A DNA stretch of 29,281 bases. Origin: Bacteroidales bacterium (GTDB lineage Bacteria > Bacteroidota > Bacteroidia > Bacteroidales > Muribaculaceae). Position numbers and translations under genes: made by a program. Position 1 is the stretch's first letter. Each line of letters begins with the position of its first letter. This document shows, one piece after another, positions 14,175 through 21,935 of this stretch. Location: assembly GCA_004557565.1 (NCBI GenBank), contig SFGS01000053.1:1-29281 (forward strand), given 5' to 3'. The notes below the pieces were generated by a model. The model was given only the letters and a program-made list of their open reading frames with translations. It ran no database searches and had not been told where the DNA came from.

Positions 14175-15839
14175 TTACTTACCTTTCTGTTCGTAGTAGA
14201 GGGTGCGTGAAGTGGCGTTGCATACTTCATCTGGACCGAAGTATTGGATTGGACCAGGATAAACGTAGCAAGTTTCTTTAGCCCACTTTGCACGGTTCTT
14301 TGCAAACTCTTGGAATGGCTTGCCCTTGAGGTCAACGAGAGCCTTGCGGATAACTGGCTTGTCTTCGCCGTGGCGACGCTCGATATTCATCATCATAGTG
14401 ATTGGAATACCACCTGCAATCCATTGGATAGAAGGCTTAGAGAGGTTGCGGATAGATGACATGTAGCCAGTAGCGCCACACTTCACGAGTTGTGCAGCGT
14501 TGTAGCCGAGGGCGTAGCAGTAGTCAGCATCGAAGTTTGATGGGTCGGCGCAGCGTCCTTCGTAACCGAAGAAGTGGTGCTGAGCAGCAAATTTACCAAC
14601 AAACTTGCCTTCTTCCTTCATGTCGGCGAGCTTCTTAGCCACCATTTCGCTCAAGAGCTTTTCTGTTTCGATGAGTGAAACCTGCACGTTGCCGTGAGGG
14701 TCGCGGTCGAGAGAAAGCTGACGAGCCACTTCCAATGGAAGGCTTGAGAAGGTCTCTGCATTTTCAGGGTTAAGTTGGTTGACTACAAACTGATGTTGAG
14801 CATCTGGCTCCATATCCTTGATTTCGGGGAATTTTGCAAGCATATCGTTGAGTTCAGCAATCAATTTCTTCATTGCTGGAATGAACTCGATCAAGCCTTC
14901 AGGGATGAGCACCGAACCGAAGTTGTTGCCATCAGCAGCACGGTCAGCCACCACTTGAGCGATTTCAGCCACGATGTCGTTGAGCGACTTGTTGTTGGCT
15001 TCCACCTCTTCACTGATGATGCAGTAGTTAGGCTGAGTTTGAAGCGCACATTCAAGAGCGATGTGAGAAGCCGAGCGGCCCATGAGCTTGATGAAGTGCC
15101 AGTATTTCTTTGCAGAGTTGGTGTCGCGTTGAATGTTACCAATCACTTCGCTATACACCTTGCAAGCGGTGTCGAAACCGAAAGAGGTTTCAATCCAGTC
15201 GTTCTTCAAGTCGCCATCGATAGTCTTAGGGCAACCGATTACCTGAACGCCAGCACCCTTAGCCTTGTAGTATTCAGCGAGCACGCAAGCGTTGGTGTTA
15301 GAGTCGTCGCCACCGATAATCACGATAGCGCGGATATTCAATTCCTTGATGATTTCCAGACCCTTTTCGAATTGGTCAACGGTTTCAAGTTTGGTACGGC
15401 CAGAACCGATGATATCGAAACCGCCAGTGTTGCGATATTGATCGATAATATCGCCGGTGAGCTCCATATAGTTGTGATCAACAAGTCCACCAGGTCCCAT
15501 GAGGAAGCCATACAGGCGATTAGCCTTGTTCAGCGACTTAAGACCGTCGAACAAACCACTAATTACATTGTGTCCGCCAGGAGCCTGACCACCAGAAAGG
15601 ATAACGCCCACGTTGATCACTTCCTTGTCGGAACTCTTAACTTTTGCCACATCTGTGTCTTTTTCAAAACGCAATTCAGGCAGTCCGTAAGTGTTAGGGA
15701 ATAATTTTTTGATTTGTTCTTGATCGGCAACTGATTCTGTTGCTGCACCCTCAACAGCCTTCACTGCACCCCACAAAGCGGTGGGCAATTTTGGCTGATA
15801 AGCGGCGCGAGCTTGTTGAAGTACGCTCTTTTTTGTCAT
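14175..15839 (-). CDS. pfp: Pyrophosphate-dependent 6-phosphofructokinase
   Basis: A 554-residue enzyme of the long PPi-PFK family: fructose 6-phosphate + PPi <-> fructose 1,6-bisphosphate + Pi, a reversible cytoplasmic glycolytic step. Motifs: GVILSGGQAPGGHNVISGLF (phosphate-binding loop, about residue 80), GGDDSNTNA (the second Asp marks PPi rather than ATP use), CPKTIDGDLKN (catalytic Asp with the PPi-type Lys) and MGRSASHIALECAL (sugar-phosphate binding). Length is normal for Bacteroides and plant-type PFP. It is a single-gene unit on the minus strand with a perfect terminator. No clear -7/-33 pair was found in 15840-15954. Confidence 0.95.
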   Translation of the reverse strand: MTKKSVLQQARAAYQPKLPTALWGAVKAVEGAATESVADQEQIKKLFPNTYGLPELRFEKDTDVAKVKSSDKEVINVGVILSGGQAPGGHNVISGLFDGLKSLNKANRLYGFLMGPGGLVDHNYMELTGDIIDQYRNTGGFDIIGSGRTKLETVDQFEKGLEIIKELNIRAIVIIGGDDSNTNACVLAEYYKAKGAGVQVIGCPKTIDGDLKNDWIETSFGFDTACKVYSEVIGNIQRDTNSAKKYWHFIKLMGRSASHIALECALQTQPNYCIISEEVEANNKSLNDIVAEIAQVVADRAADGNNFGSVLIPEGLIEFIPAMKKLIAELNDMLAKFPEIKDMEPDAQHQFVVNQLNPENAETFSSLPLEVARQLSLDRDPHGNVQVSLIETEKLLSEMVAKKLADMKEEGKFVGKFAAQHHFFGYEGRCADPSNFDADYCYALGYNAAQLVKCGATGYMSSIRNLSKPSIQWIAGGIPITMMMNIERRHGEDKPVIRKALVDLKGKPFQEFAKNRAKWAKETCYVYPGPIQYFGPDEVCNATSRTLYYEQKGK

Positions 15840-15954
15840 TGTCTAATTGTTTTTATTTAGATTTTAATAGATTGTTCAAACGTCAAAAATCATTTGGGGG
15901 TACAAAGTTCGCAAAAAAACGCTACATTATCAAGCAAATAGGTTCAATTTTGCA

Positions 15955-17250
15955 CTATTTCTTCAATATTTGCTTATCACCAGCAATAACAATGCGCATT
16001 TTAGTGTCCAAAAGATATTTATTCGCCATTTCCATCACATCGGCTGGCGTGCATTGCAATATCGCATCCACCTGCTCATTGAAGTATTCGGGATAGATGC
16101 CTACTGTGAATGAGTCTGCCACATATCGGGCGATGGAGAATGGGGTGTCGAGCGTTTTCATCAGGTCGCTCAACATGTGCTGCTTCACCGTGCTGAGTTC
16201 TTCGGCTGGCATCGGTTCGGTGCGCAATCGGTGCATTTCCTTTTTCACCTCGTCGATAACCGGCCAAGTGTATTGTGTGGCGCACGTCGATACCACAGAA
16301 ATGTAGGAATCGTTGCTTCTGCCCGACAGGTAGCCGTGTATGCCGTATGTGTAGCCCTTGTCCTCACGAATGTTCATATTCAGTCGGCTTCCGAAATAGC
16401 CTCCAAATGCTGTGATGAGCAAGCGAAGCTTGAAATAGTCGGGGTGACGGCGTGGAATGGCACGAATGGTGATTGCCACAGCCGATTGCAGCGCGCCTTT
16501 TTTGTCAATTATCGACAACATTTCGTCAGATGGCTGAATAGGCGGTTCCTGAGTGTCGTCAACCTTCTCGCCTCGCACATTCCATGTGCCAATGGTGGAA
16601 TCGAGCACAGCCATTTCCTTATCGGTGATTTTGCCGGAGAACACAATGCGCAGATTGTCGGCATTGTAGTATTTTTTGTAAAACTGCTTGTAATCGTCGT
16701 TAGTGATGCTGAGCAGCGCTTCGGGAGTGGCCTCTGCCGCCAATGGGTGGCTTTCGCCATAGTAGAGGCGGCGCATTTCCACATTAGCCAAATAATCCAC
16801 GCGCTGGCGCGCCGTTTCCACATTGCTGGCGAGGCGGCGCAAATACAGTTCACACTCCTGCTCTGGATAAAGCGGCGTGGAAATGCCGTCGAACAAGATT
16901 TTTGCTGTGGAGCTGAAATTGTGGTTGAGCGACGAAAGCGATACCATAGAGCATTGGTCGTTTGGTTGTGCCGATTTCACTGCGCCGTAGTAGTCGAGTG
17001 CCTCAGCCACTTGCTCTGCCGATTGATTGGCATTGCCCTCAAACGTGAGCAAACCGGTGAGATAAGCCAAGAGTGGTTTATGCTCTTGGTAAATACCACC
17101 ACCCATATAAAGTTCGACGCGGTTCACCTCATCATCACCATCACCCACCACCCACACGGGTATTCCGTTCTGGAGCGTGACAGGTGTGGGGAAATGGAGC
17201 TGCACTTTTTTGAAACCCGAAATTTCAGGTTGCTTTGAGCGATTGACCAT
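15955..17250 (-). CDS. M16-family (pitrilysin-like) protein lacking the zinc motif
   Basis: A 431-residue protein with the two-domain M16B fold. The N-terminal part starts with VTLQNGIPVWVVGDGDDEVNRVELYMGGG and the C-terminal half has FGGYFGSRLNMNIREDKGYTYG, the conserved Arg-Tyr region that binds the substrate backbone. The place of the zinc motif HxxEH holds LLAYLTGLLTFEG, so no metal site is seen. M16B enzymes often work as pairs of one HxxEH subunit and one R/Y subunit. This is the R/Y type; no active partner lies in the window. The ATG lies one base after the kdsB stop, so the two are co-translated. No signal peptide is seen. Confidence 0.88.
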   Translation of the reverse strand: MVNRSKQPEISGFKKVQLHFPTPVTLQNGIPVWVVGDGDDEVNRVELYMGGGIYQEHKPLLAYLTGLLTFEGNANQSAEQVAEALDYYGAVKSAQPNDQCSMVSLSSLNHNFSSTAKILFDGISTPLYPEQECELYLRRLASNVETARQRVDYLANVEMRRLYYGESHPLAAEATPEALLSITNDDYKQFYKKYYNADNLRIVFSGKITDKEMAVLDSTIGTWNVRGEKVDDTQEPPIQPSDEMLSIIDKKGALQSAVAITIRAIPRRHPDYFKLRLLITAFGGYFGSRLNMNIREDKGYTYGIHGYLSGRSNDSYISVVSTCATQYTWPVIDEVKKEMHRLRTEPMPAEELSTVKQHMLSDLMKTLDTPFSIARYVADSFTVGIYPEYFNEQVDAILQCTPADVMEMANKYLLDTKMRIVIAGDKQILKK

Positions 17251-17251
17251 A

Positions 17252-18022
17252 TTAGAAAAGAGATTGATGTGCTTTCAAAAATTCTTCTGCGTTTTGCAAA
17301 TCTTGTGGAGTGTCGATGCCTATGGTTTCCACCGTTGTCACTCCCACCTTGATGGTAAAGCCATTTTCAAGCCATCGGAGCTGCTCAAGACTTTCAGCCA
17401 CCTCAAGAGCCGATTGTGGAATGGTGGTGATGCGCTTGAGCACATCAGCCTTATAGGCATACATGCCGAGGTGGGTGTAGAACTGATGACACGCTGGCCA
17501 TTCCTCCTTTTCGTGATTGCGCACATACGGAATCACCGAGCGAGAGAAATACTTAGCGTTCCAGTTGGCATCTACCACCACTTTTGGCGAATTGGGATTT
17601 TCTAATTCAGAATAAGGGCGTGTGGACACGAATGGCTTAACGAGGGTGGCAATATCGGTAGCCTCGTCGCGGAAGCACGCCATGATGGCCTCAAGCTGCG
17701 AGGGCTGAATGAATGGCTCGTCGCCTTGGATATTGATAATCACGTCTTCCTCTCCCCCATTCTTCAGAAAAGCCTCCAAACAGCGGTCGGTGCCACATTT
17801 GTGGTCGGTGCGTGTCATCACCCATTTGCCGCCAAACGAGCTGACGGCATCGGCGATTCGCTCGTCGTCGAGCGCGACCACCACATTAGGCAAAACTTTA
17901 CTCACTTGCTCATACACGCGTTGGATAACGTATTTTCCTCCCAATTTAGCCAATGGCTTGCCAGGAAAGCGTGTCGAGGCGTATCTTGCAGGTATAATAC
18001 CAATAAATTTCAGTTCTTTCAT
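17252..18022 (-). CDS. kdsB: 3-deoxy-manno-octulosonate cytidylyltransferase (CMP-Kdo synthetase)
   Basis: A 256-residue cytoplasmic enzyme: Kdo + CTP -> CMP-Kdo + PPi, activating Kdo for the lipopolysaccharide inner core. Motifs: IIPARYASTRFPGKPLA at the N-terminus (CTP binding), MTRTDHKCGTDRCLEA, INIQGDEPFI (metal-binding Asp), HLGMYAYK and SLEQLRWLENG, all in the usual order. Length is normal. It is first in an operon with the M16-like gene. The promoter at 18043-18073 lies just upstream. Confidence 0.97.
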   Translation of the reverse strand: MKELKFIGIIPARYASTRFPGKPLAKLGGKYVIQRVYEQVSKVLPNVVVALDDERIADAVSSFGGKWVMTRTDHKCGTDRCLEAFLKNGGEEDVIINIQGDEPFIQPSQLEAIMACFRDEATDIATLVKPFVSTRPYSELENPNSPKVVVDANWNAKYFSRSVIPYVRNHEKEEWPACHQFYTHLGMYAYKADVLKRITTIPQSALEVAESLEQLRWLENGFTIKVGVTTVETIGIDTPQDLQNAEEFLKAHQSLF

Positions 18023-18042
18023 CTCTATAATTTAACTATATG

Positions 18043-18073
18043 CAAAGATACTGCAAATCCACTCCACACCCAA
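18043..18073 (-). promoter_or_regulatory. Promoter of kdsB
   Basis: On the minus strand TTG (18071-18073), 20 nt, TATCTTTG (18043-18050) followed by CA; about 20 nt from the kdsB ATG. Confidence 0.8.
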
Positions 18074-18173
18074 AAAGAAGTATGATAAATATTTATTAAA
18101 TTTCTACCTCACTATAAATCACACGATTAAGGTTTGCGGTGCTATTTTTAGTGATAAATTTACAGCAAAACAT

Positions 18174-18204
18174 TTGGTAGTTTGAGAAATTCGTCGTAAC
18201 TTTG
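18174..18204 (+). promoter_or_regulatory. Promoter of tRNA-Met
   Basis: TTG (18174-18176), 20 nt, TAACTTTG (18197-18204) followed by CA; the tRNA starts 20 nt downstream. Confidence 0.8.
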
Positions 18205-18223
18205 CACTCGCAAAACGGAAGAT

Positions 18224-18297
18224 GGCGGGATAGCTCAGTTGGTTAGAGCGTCGGATTCATAACCCGGAGGTCTCGAGTTCAATTCTCGATCCCGCTA
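18224..18297 (+). tRNA. tRNA-Met (anticodon CAT), CCA not encoded
   Basis: Acceptor GGCGGGA with TCCCGCT (first pair G-T), D arm GCTCAGTTGGTTAGAGC, anticodon loop TTCATAA (CAT), T arm CGAGTTCAATTCTCG, discriminator A, followed by CTT. The first base pair and loop fit elongator tRNA-Met; a tRNA-Ile2 with a modified C34 is the alternative. There is an A-C mismatch at the base of the anticodon stem. Confidence 0.9.
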
Positions 18298-18302
18298 CTT
18301 TA

Positions 18303-18336
18303 AAAGAGGAAATCACCCAAGATTTCCTCTTTTTTC
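18303..18336 (+). terminator. Terminator of tRNA-Met
   Basis: AAAGAGGAAATC pairs with GATTTCCTCTTT around ACCCAA and ends in a T run. Confidence 0.92.
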
Positions 18337-18364
18337 GTATATAATCTCAAGAAATCAGAAATGG

Positions 18365-18635
18365 CTCAGTGGAAAATTACTGAGGCAATGATTATACAAT
18401 GTTGCTGAATCGCGAATGGAATCAAAAAAAACAAAAACATAAAAAACAGCCTTGGAGCAACGTGGAATGCTTCGCATTTGGCGGTGCGACTGTGCGCTTT
18501 GCGTCATTGGAAACAAGTTTCCATGCCGCCAACCACACAATCCCGCCGCCACCCTCTTACGAGGGCTATCCACATTGCCCCAAGGATAAAAACCGCTCTC
18601 CGTTTCACGGCGAAAAACCCCTGATGATTAAATAA
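18365..18635 (-). repeat. Intergenic repeat, arm B (copy 4, inverted)
   Basis: Begins CTCAGTGGAAAATTACTGAG and ends CGGCGAAAAACCCCTGATGAT. With unit C and a shortened arm A it forms a composite inverted relative to 11433-12000. The linker with AAAGAGGTTGTATCAATCTC is also shared. Confidence 0.87.
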
Positions 18636-18679
18636 ATTCTTGAAAAGAGGTTGTATCAATCTCCCAAACGATTTTGCAT

Positions 18680-18772
18680 GGTAGGGACGCGATACTTCGC
18701 GTCCGCGTCAAATAGTTGATATTCAATATGGTATCACAATTATGGGCGGACGTGAAGTATCACGTCCCTACC
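18680..18772. repeat. Repeat unit C, complete copy 2 (93 bp, inverted)
   Basis: It has the same length and ends as 11647-11739, in the opposite orientation: GGTAGGGACGCGATACTTCG to CACGTCCCTACC, with the AT-rich core TTGATATTCAATATGG. Both arms are hairpins. Confidence 0.88.
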
Positions 18773-18778
18773 GGAATT

Positions 18779-18840
18779 GATTTTTCGCCGAAGGTGAGTG
18801 GTTTTTGTTTCTGTGCCTCCCAGTATATATCCACAGAACC
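18779..18840 (-). repeat. Arm A, shortened copy
   Basis: Only the inner end (TTTTTCGCCGAAGGTGAGTG) and the outer end (CCCAGTATATATCCACAGAACC) remain; about 150 bp of the long stem is missing. The break falls at GTTTTTGTTTC, a word common to both parts, so recombination between short repeats is a simple explanation. Confidence 0.75.
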
Positions 18841-18860
18841 GCGCAGAGAGTTTCCTATGG

Positions 18861-19502
18861 TTATTTGTTTGATTTGGTGATGAGGCAGCTGCCGTTGTGG
18901 TAACTGAGGGTGATAACGTTCATTTCAAGCAGCTTCACGATGGCATCTTCGGCGGCGAAGCGAGAAATGTGTGCCAATTTTGAGAAACCCGACAGGGTGA
19001 TGCCTCCATGGAGGTCTAAATACTCCAACAACTCTCGTTCTTTTTCCGAGAAATTGAGCAATGCACCGTCTTCATCGCAGTTTTTGTGTTTCAAGGCTTT
19101 CACATGCACGCCACTTGCGAGCACATTCTCGTCAGCCACACGGTAATACACTTTCCAATGCCCGTTCTCGTCGGGGGCTTGCACTGGCTTCACTTGGGCC
19201 TCTGCCACCTCGGCAAGAAGCACATTCTTGCCCTCCACTTTGAAAAGCTGGAAATTCATTTGCTGCTCTGGTCGGCAATACATTGTGGCTGCTTGCTCTA
19301 TCATATAGATTTCCTCGTCGCTTTTCACACCGGCGATGTGGCCGTTGTCCTTCACGCCCACGAGCAAGCGTCCGCCTGAATTGTTGGCAAATGCCGAAAT
19401 GCTGCGAGCAATCTTCTTGGCATCGCTGATTTGATACTTGAAATCCTGATGCTCGTGCTCGCCTTCGTCGATTAATTGCAGTATGTAATCTTTAGTCTTC
19501 AA
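18861..19502 (-). CDS. AlbA_2 (Schlafen-like) domain regulator
   Basis: A 213-residue protein if started at TTG 19500-19502. The N-terminal AlbA_2 domain (about residues 5-125) has EHEHQDFKYQISDAKKIARS, SAFANNSGGRLLVGVKDNG and DEEIYMIEQAATMYC. The C-terminal region (about 150-213) looks like a winged helix (SEKERELLEYLDLHGGITLS, FSKLAHISRFAAEDAIVKLL). Such proteins are putative DNA- or nucleotide-binding regulators. The frame is open to 19616 but contains no ATG, and the extra 38 codons include a hairpin (19541-19577) unlike the family. The start is therefore uncertain; a GTG at about 19551 is another option. Confidence 0.75.
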   Translation of the reverse strand: MKTKDYILQLIDEGEHEHQDFKYQISDAKKIARSISAFANNSGGRLLVGVKDNGHIAGVKSDEEIYMIEQAATMYCRPEQQMNFQLFKVEGKNVLLAEVAEAQVKPVQAPDENGHWKVYYRVADENVLASGVHVKALKHKNCDEDGALLNFSEKERELLEYLDLHGGITLSGFSKLAHISRFAAEDAIVKLLEMNVITLSYHNGSCLITKSNK

Positions 19503-19540
19503 TTCAAAGTGTAAGTTAAAGTGTGTATGATTTAGAAATT

Positions 19541-19577
19541 GTTCATGGCCCACCGCATTGCGTGGCGAACCATGAAC
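19541..19577. repeat. Long hairpin upstream of the AlbA_2 gene
   Basis: GTTCATGG (19541-19548) pairs with CCATGAAC (19570-19577), with partial pairing inside (CCAC with GTGG). It lies between the stop of the SGNH gene and the likely start of the AlbA_2 gene. It could be an operator-like site, a terminator (T6 follows on the plus strand) or a repeat remnant. Confidence 0.55.
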
Positions 19578-19636
19578 AGTTATGTTTTTTAGAGTAGCTT
19601 TATTCGTTTGCCACAATTTGGCAACAAACCGCGTTG

Positions 19637-20842
19637 TTACTTGATTTCTTGATATGGTTTGTTCACCTTGTCTTGGAATGGAACAGGCTTGCCGTTCATA
19701 ATAGCCTTCAAGTATGGTTTAAGCTTTTGGGCATACCAGTAGAAACCAATGTCGGTGAGGTGAATGCCATCTACGGTGCCTTCGTTGTCTGGTCCCCACA
19801 GGTTTTCGCAATCCACATAGTAGAGGTTCTTTGGATTCTCGGCACGGAGCTTCAAATAATTCTTGTGGAACTCGTAGTTCTTCTGTGGAAGATATTTGCC
19901 GTAGAACGAACTGTATTTTGCGTAAGAATACATCGGGCCTTCCACCATGATGATTGGCACATTGGGGCGAGCCTGGCGCAGAATGTTCACAAATCCATAA
20001 GTGAGCGAATCGCACATGTTTTTGGTGCAATTTGGAATTGGGTCGATGATGAATGCCTCCACATCGGGAATTTCAGCCAAAGCCCTTGCCATATAGGTAT
20101 CCATCTTGCCTTCACCGCTGATAGCCACATTCACGCACTCGATGTTCAGGTCGCGCTGGAGAATACTGGTCGCGACCATGCCCGGACGGCAAGCGCAGCC
20201 ACCTTGCATGATGCTTGTGCCGTAGAACACGAATTTCTTGCCCTTGCGAGGGTTGTTCATCTTTGGCATCTCAATTTTTGCGCCTTTCTCCACGCCAATC
20301 TCAAACCAGTTCACACCATCGTAAAGAGGCAGATAAATCATATATTCGTGCATCTTGCCGTCGAGCTTATCCACATACACCTTGGTTTGGATAGAATCCT
20401 TGCGAGGGGTGCCAGGTTTCCAAGAATAGTCGCGAACTGGGCGGTTGCAGTTCACAAATTGCCATTTCTGGTCGTCTTCGTCCCAAATATAGAGGTCGGC
20501 ACCCTTGATGCCGGTGTCGGCCATGTGCGCCATGTGCATATTGGTGAGCAGATTGTAGCGGGCTGCCACACATCTTGAATTGGTGCGGAAGCGGAAGCCT
20601 TCGCCAGAGGTGCATCTGAGGCGCTCGTAGAGCGTAGTGCGACAGCTGTCCTTTAAGTAGGCAGGCACTCGGAAATATGGAGTCTCAGAGTTGTTCCACC
20701 CTTTGTTAATCATTCTAAACTGGAGAGCATCGTAAAATTTAAGTGTATCCACACTGGTGAAATCTTGTGAAAAGGAGTTTTGCGCACACATTGCCATCGC
20801 CATCAGCAACAATGCTTTTGAAATCGATTGAATAAATCTCAT
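19637..20842 (-). CDS. Secreted SGNH/GDSL-type hydrolase
   Basis: A 401-residue exported protein with a signal peptide of about 26 residues (LLLMAMAMCAQNSFSQ). An N-terminal beta domain (about 30-190, ETPYFRVPAYLKDSCRTTLY, DGVNWFEIGVEKG) precedes an SGNH hydrolase domain: the nucleophile block is KFVFYGTSIMQGGCACRPG (Ser in GTS), then VNVAISGEGKMDTYM (Gly block), MVEGPMYS, and DGIHLTDIGF with the catalytic Asp and His near the C-terminus. These enzymes remove acyl or acetyl groups from glycans or lipids; the substrate here is not known. It is a single gene with a clear promoter at 20879-20909. Confidence 0.88.
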   Translation of the reverse strand: MRFIQSISKALLLMAMAMCAQNSFSQDFTSVDTLKFYDALQFRMINKGWNNSETPYFRVPAYLKDSCRTTLYERLRCTSGEGFRFRTNSRCVAARYNLLTNMHMAHMADTGIKGADLYIWDEDDQKWQFVNCNRPVRDYSWKPGTPRKDSIQTKVYVDKLDGKMHEYMIYLPLYDGVNWFEIGVEKGAKIEMPKMNNPRKGKKFVFYGTSIMQGGCACRPGMVATSILQRDLNIECVNVAISGEGKMDTYMARALAEIPDVEAFIIDPIPNCTKNMCDSLTYGFVNILRQARPNVPIIMVEGPMYSYAKYSSFYGKYLPQKNYEFHKNYLKLRAENPKNLYYVDCENLWGPDNEGTVDGIHLTDIGFYWYAQKLKPYLKAIMNGKPVPFQDKVNKPYQEIK

Positions 20843-20878
20843 AATGTATGTTTAGGTTAAAAGTTATTTTAGTCGGTG

Positions 20879-20909
20879 CAAAATTAATGATTTTTCCACT
20901 TTCTGACAA
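20879..20909 (-). promoter_or_regulatory. Promoter of the SGNH hydrolase gene
   Basis: On the minus strand TTG (20907-20909), 20 nt, TAATTTTG (20879-20886) followed by CA. Confidence 0.78.
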
Positions 20910-20926
20910 AAATTATTAGCACACAC

Positions 20927-20963
20927 AAAAAGAAACTGGAGCCCGCACTTTAGAGGGCTCCAG
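20927..20963 (-). terminator. Terminator of the OmpA-family gene
   Basis: CTGGAGCCC pairs with GGGCTCCAG across a 10-nt loop, followed on the minus strand by TTTCTTTTT. Confidence 0.87.
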
Positions 20964-21009
20964 CTATCATGCGCCACACTTTCTGTGGTCACATTATGAT
21001 TTTGGCATC

Positions 21010-21699
21010 TTATTGGAGAGTGCCGTCGGCAGCTTGCTTCACCATAGTTTCGTTAGCGGTGATGTAGATTTCCACACGGCGGTTTTGAGCGCGGCCAGCT
21101 TCAGTGTCGTTGCTTGCCACTGGGTTGTCCCATGCCATACCCTTGCTTTGCATACGAGTGCTGCTCACACCACTTTGGTTCAAGTAGGTTTTCACATTAG
21201 CGGCGCGTTGGGTCGAAACCTTTTCGTTAGCAGCGCGAGTACCCACATTGTCGGTGTAACCAAGGATTGTAACGTCGGTTTCTGGGTTGTTGCGCAATGA
21301 TGTGGCAAATTCAGAGAGCGACTTCTTAGCACTTTCGCTCAAGTTGGTCTTGTTGAAGCCAAAGAGAATACCGCTGTCGAAGGTCACGCGAATACCGGTC
21401 AAGTTGTTTTGGTCGGTGATAGTGTCAACCTGTGCGCCATTGATTTGAGCCAATTCCTTAGCTTGCTTATCCATCTTCTTGCCGATAAGCACACCAGCAG
21501 TACCACCAGCAGCAGCACCCACAGCAGCACCGATAGCGGCGCCCTTGCCATGACCAATCAAACCACCAATGATAGCGCCAACTGCTGCACCACCACCTGC
21601 GCCACCAAGACCCATCTTGGTAGTGTTGTTCATTGAACCACATCCCGACAAACCAAGTACCATTGCGGCACTCAGAAATAAACTCATGATTTTTTTCAT
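21010..21699 (-). CDS. Glycine-zipper/OmpA-domain outer-membrane lipoprotein
   Basis: A 229-residue lipoprotein. The signal peptide ends in the lipobox LSGC (lipid-bearing Cys at about residue 20). A glycine-zipper segment (about 30-75, GLGGAGGGAAVGAIIGGLIG, GAAIGAAVGAAAGGTAG) probably inserts in or packs on a membrane. The C-terminal OmpA-like domain (about 100-215) has TILGYTDNVGTRAANEKVS and the GRAQNRRVEIYI motif, whose Asp and Arg hold the diaminopimelate of peptidoglycan. It therefore tethers the outer membrane to the cell wall. It is a single gene; no certain promoter was read in 21700-21800. Confidence 0.92.
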   Translation of the reverse strand: MKKIMSLFLSAAMVLGLSGCGSMNNTTKMGLGGAGGGAAVGAIIGGLIGHGKGAAIGAAVGAAAGGTAGVLIGKKMDKQAKELAQINGAQVDTITDQNNLTGIRVTFDSGILFGFNKTNLSESAKKSLSEFATSLRNNPETDVTILGYTDNVGTRAANEKVSTQRAANVKTYLNQSGVSSTRMQSKGMAWDNPVASNDTEAGRAQNRRVEIYITANETMVKQAADGTLQ

Positions 21700-21935
21700 A
21701 TTCGTCTGTTTTTATTTTTGTGATATAATTAATTACATACCTTATAGACTAACAAATTGAAGCAAAGGTTTAACCCCGCCAAATAATTATCCTCACACGA
21801 CCTAACGACCGATTTGGGATTTTCCTAACTACAAAATTAAAAAATTCTCACGAAAATCCCAAACCCCACCTTACATTTTAAAACTACTTCACATTTATTG
21901 CTAATGAAAATGCACATCTGCTCCCATTGCGCGTG

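Noticed and set aside
14775..15704. Plus-strand open frame of 309 codons opposite pfp
   Set aside because: Antisense shadow of pfp, whose motifs are unambiguous.
16177..17238. Plus-strand open frame of 353 codons opposite the M16-like gene
   Set aside because: It is a shadow of a real gene: the minus-strand frame has clear M16 motifs, while this translation has no recognisable domain and no promoter or ribosome site.
2168..18840. Insertion sequence with its own transposase
   Set aside because: None of the composites holds a transposase-like frame; at most they are non-autonomous.
19634..20578. Plus-strand open frame of 314 codons opposite the SGNH hydrolase
   Set aside because: Antisense shadow; the minus strand has a signal peptide and the SGNH blocks.
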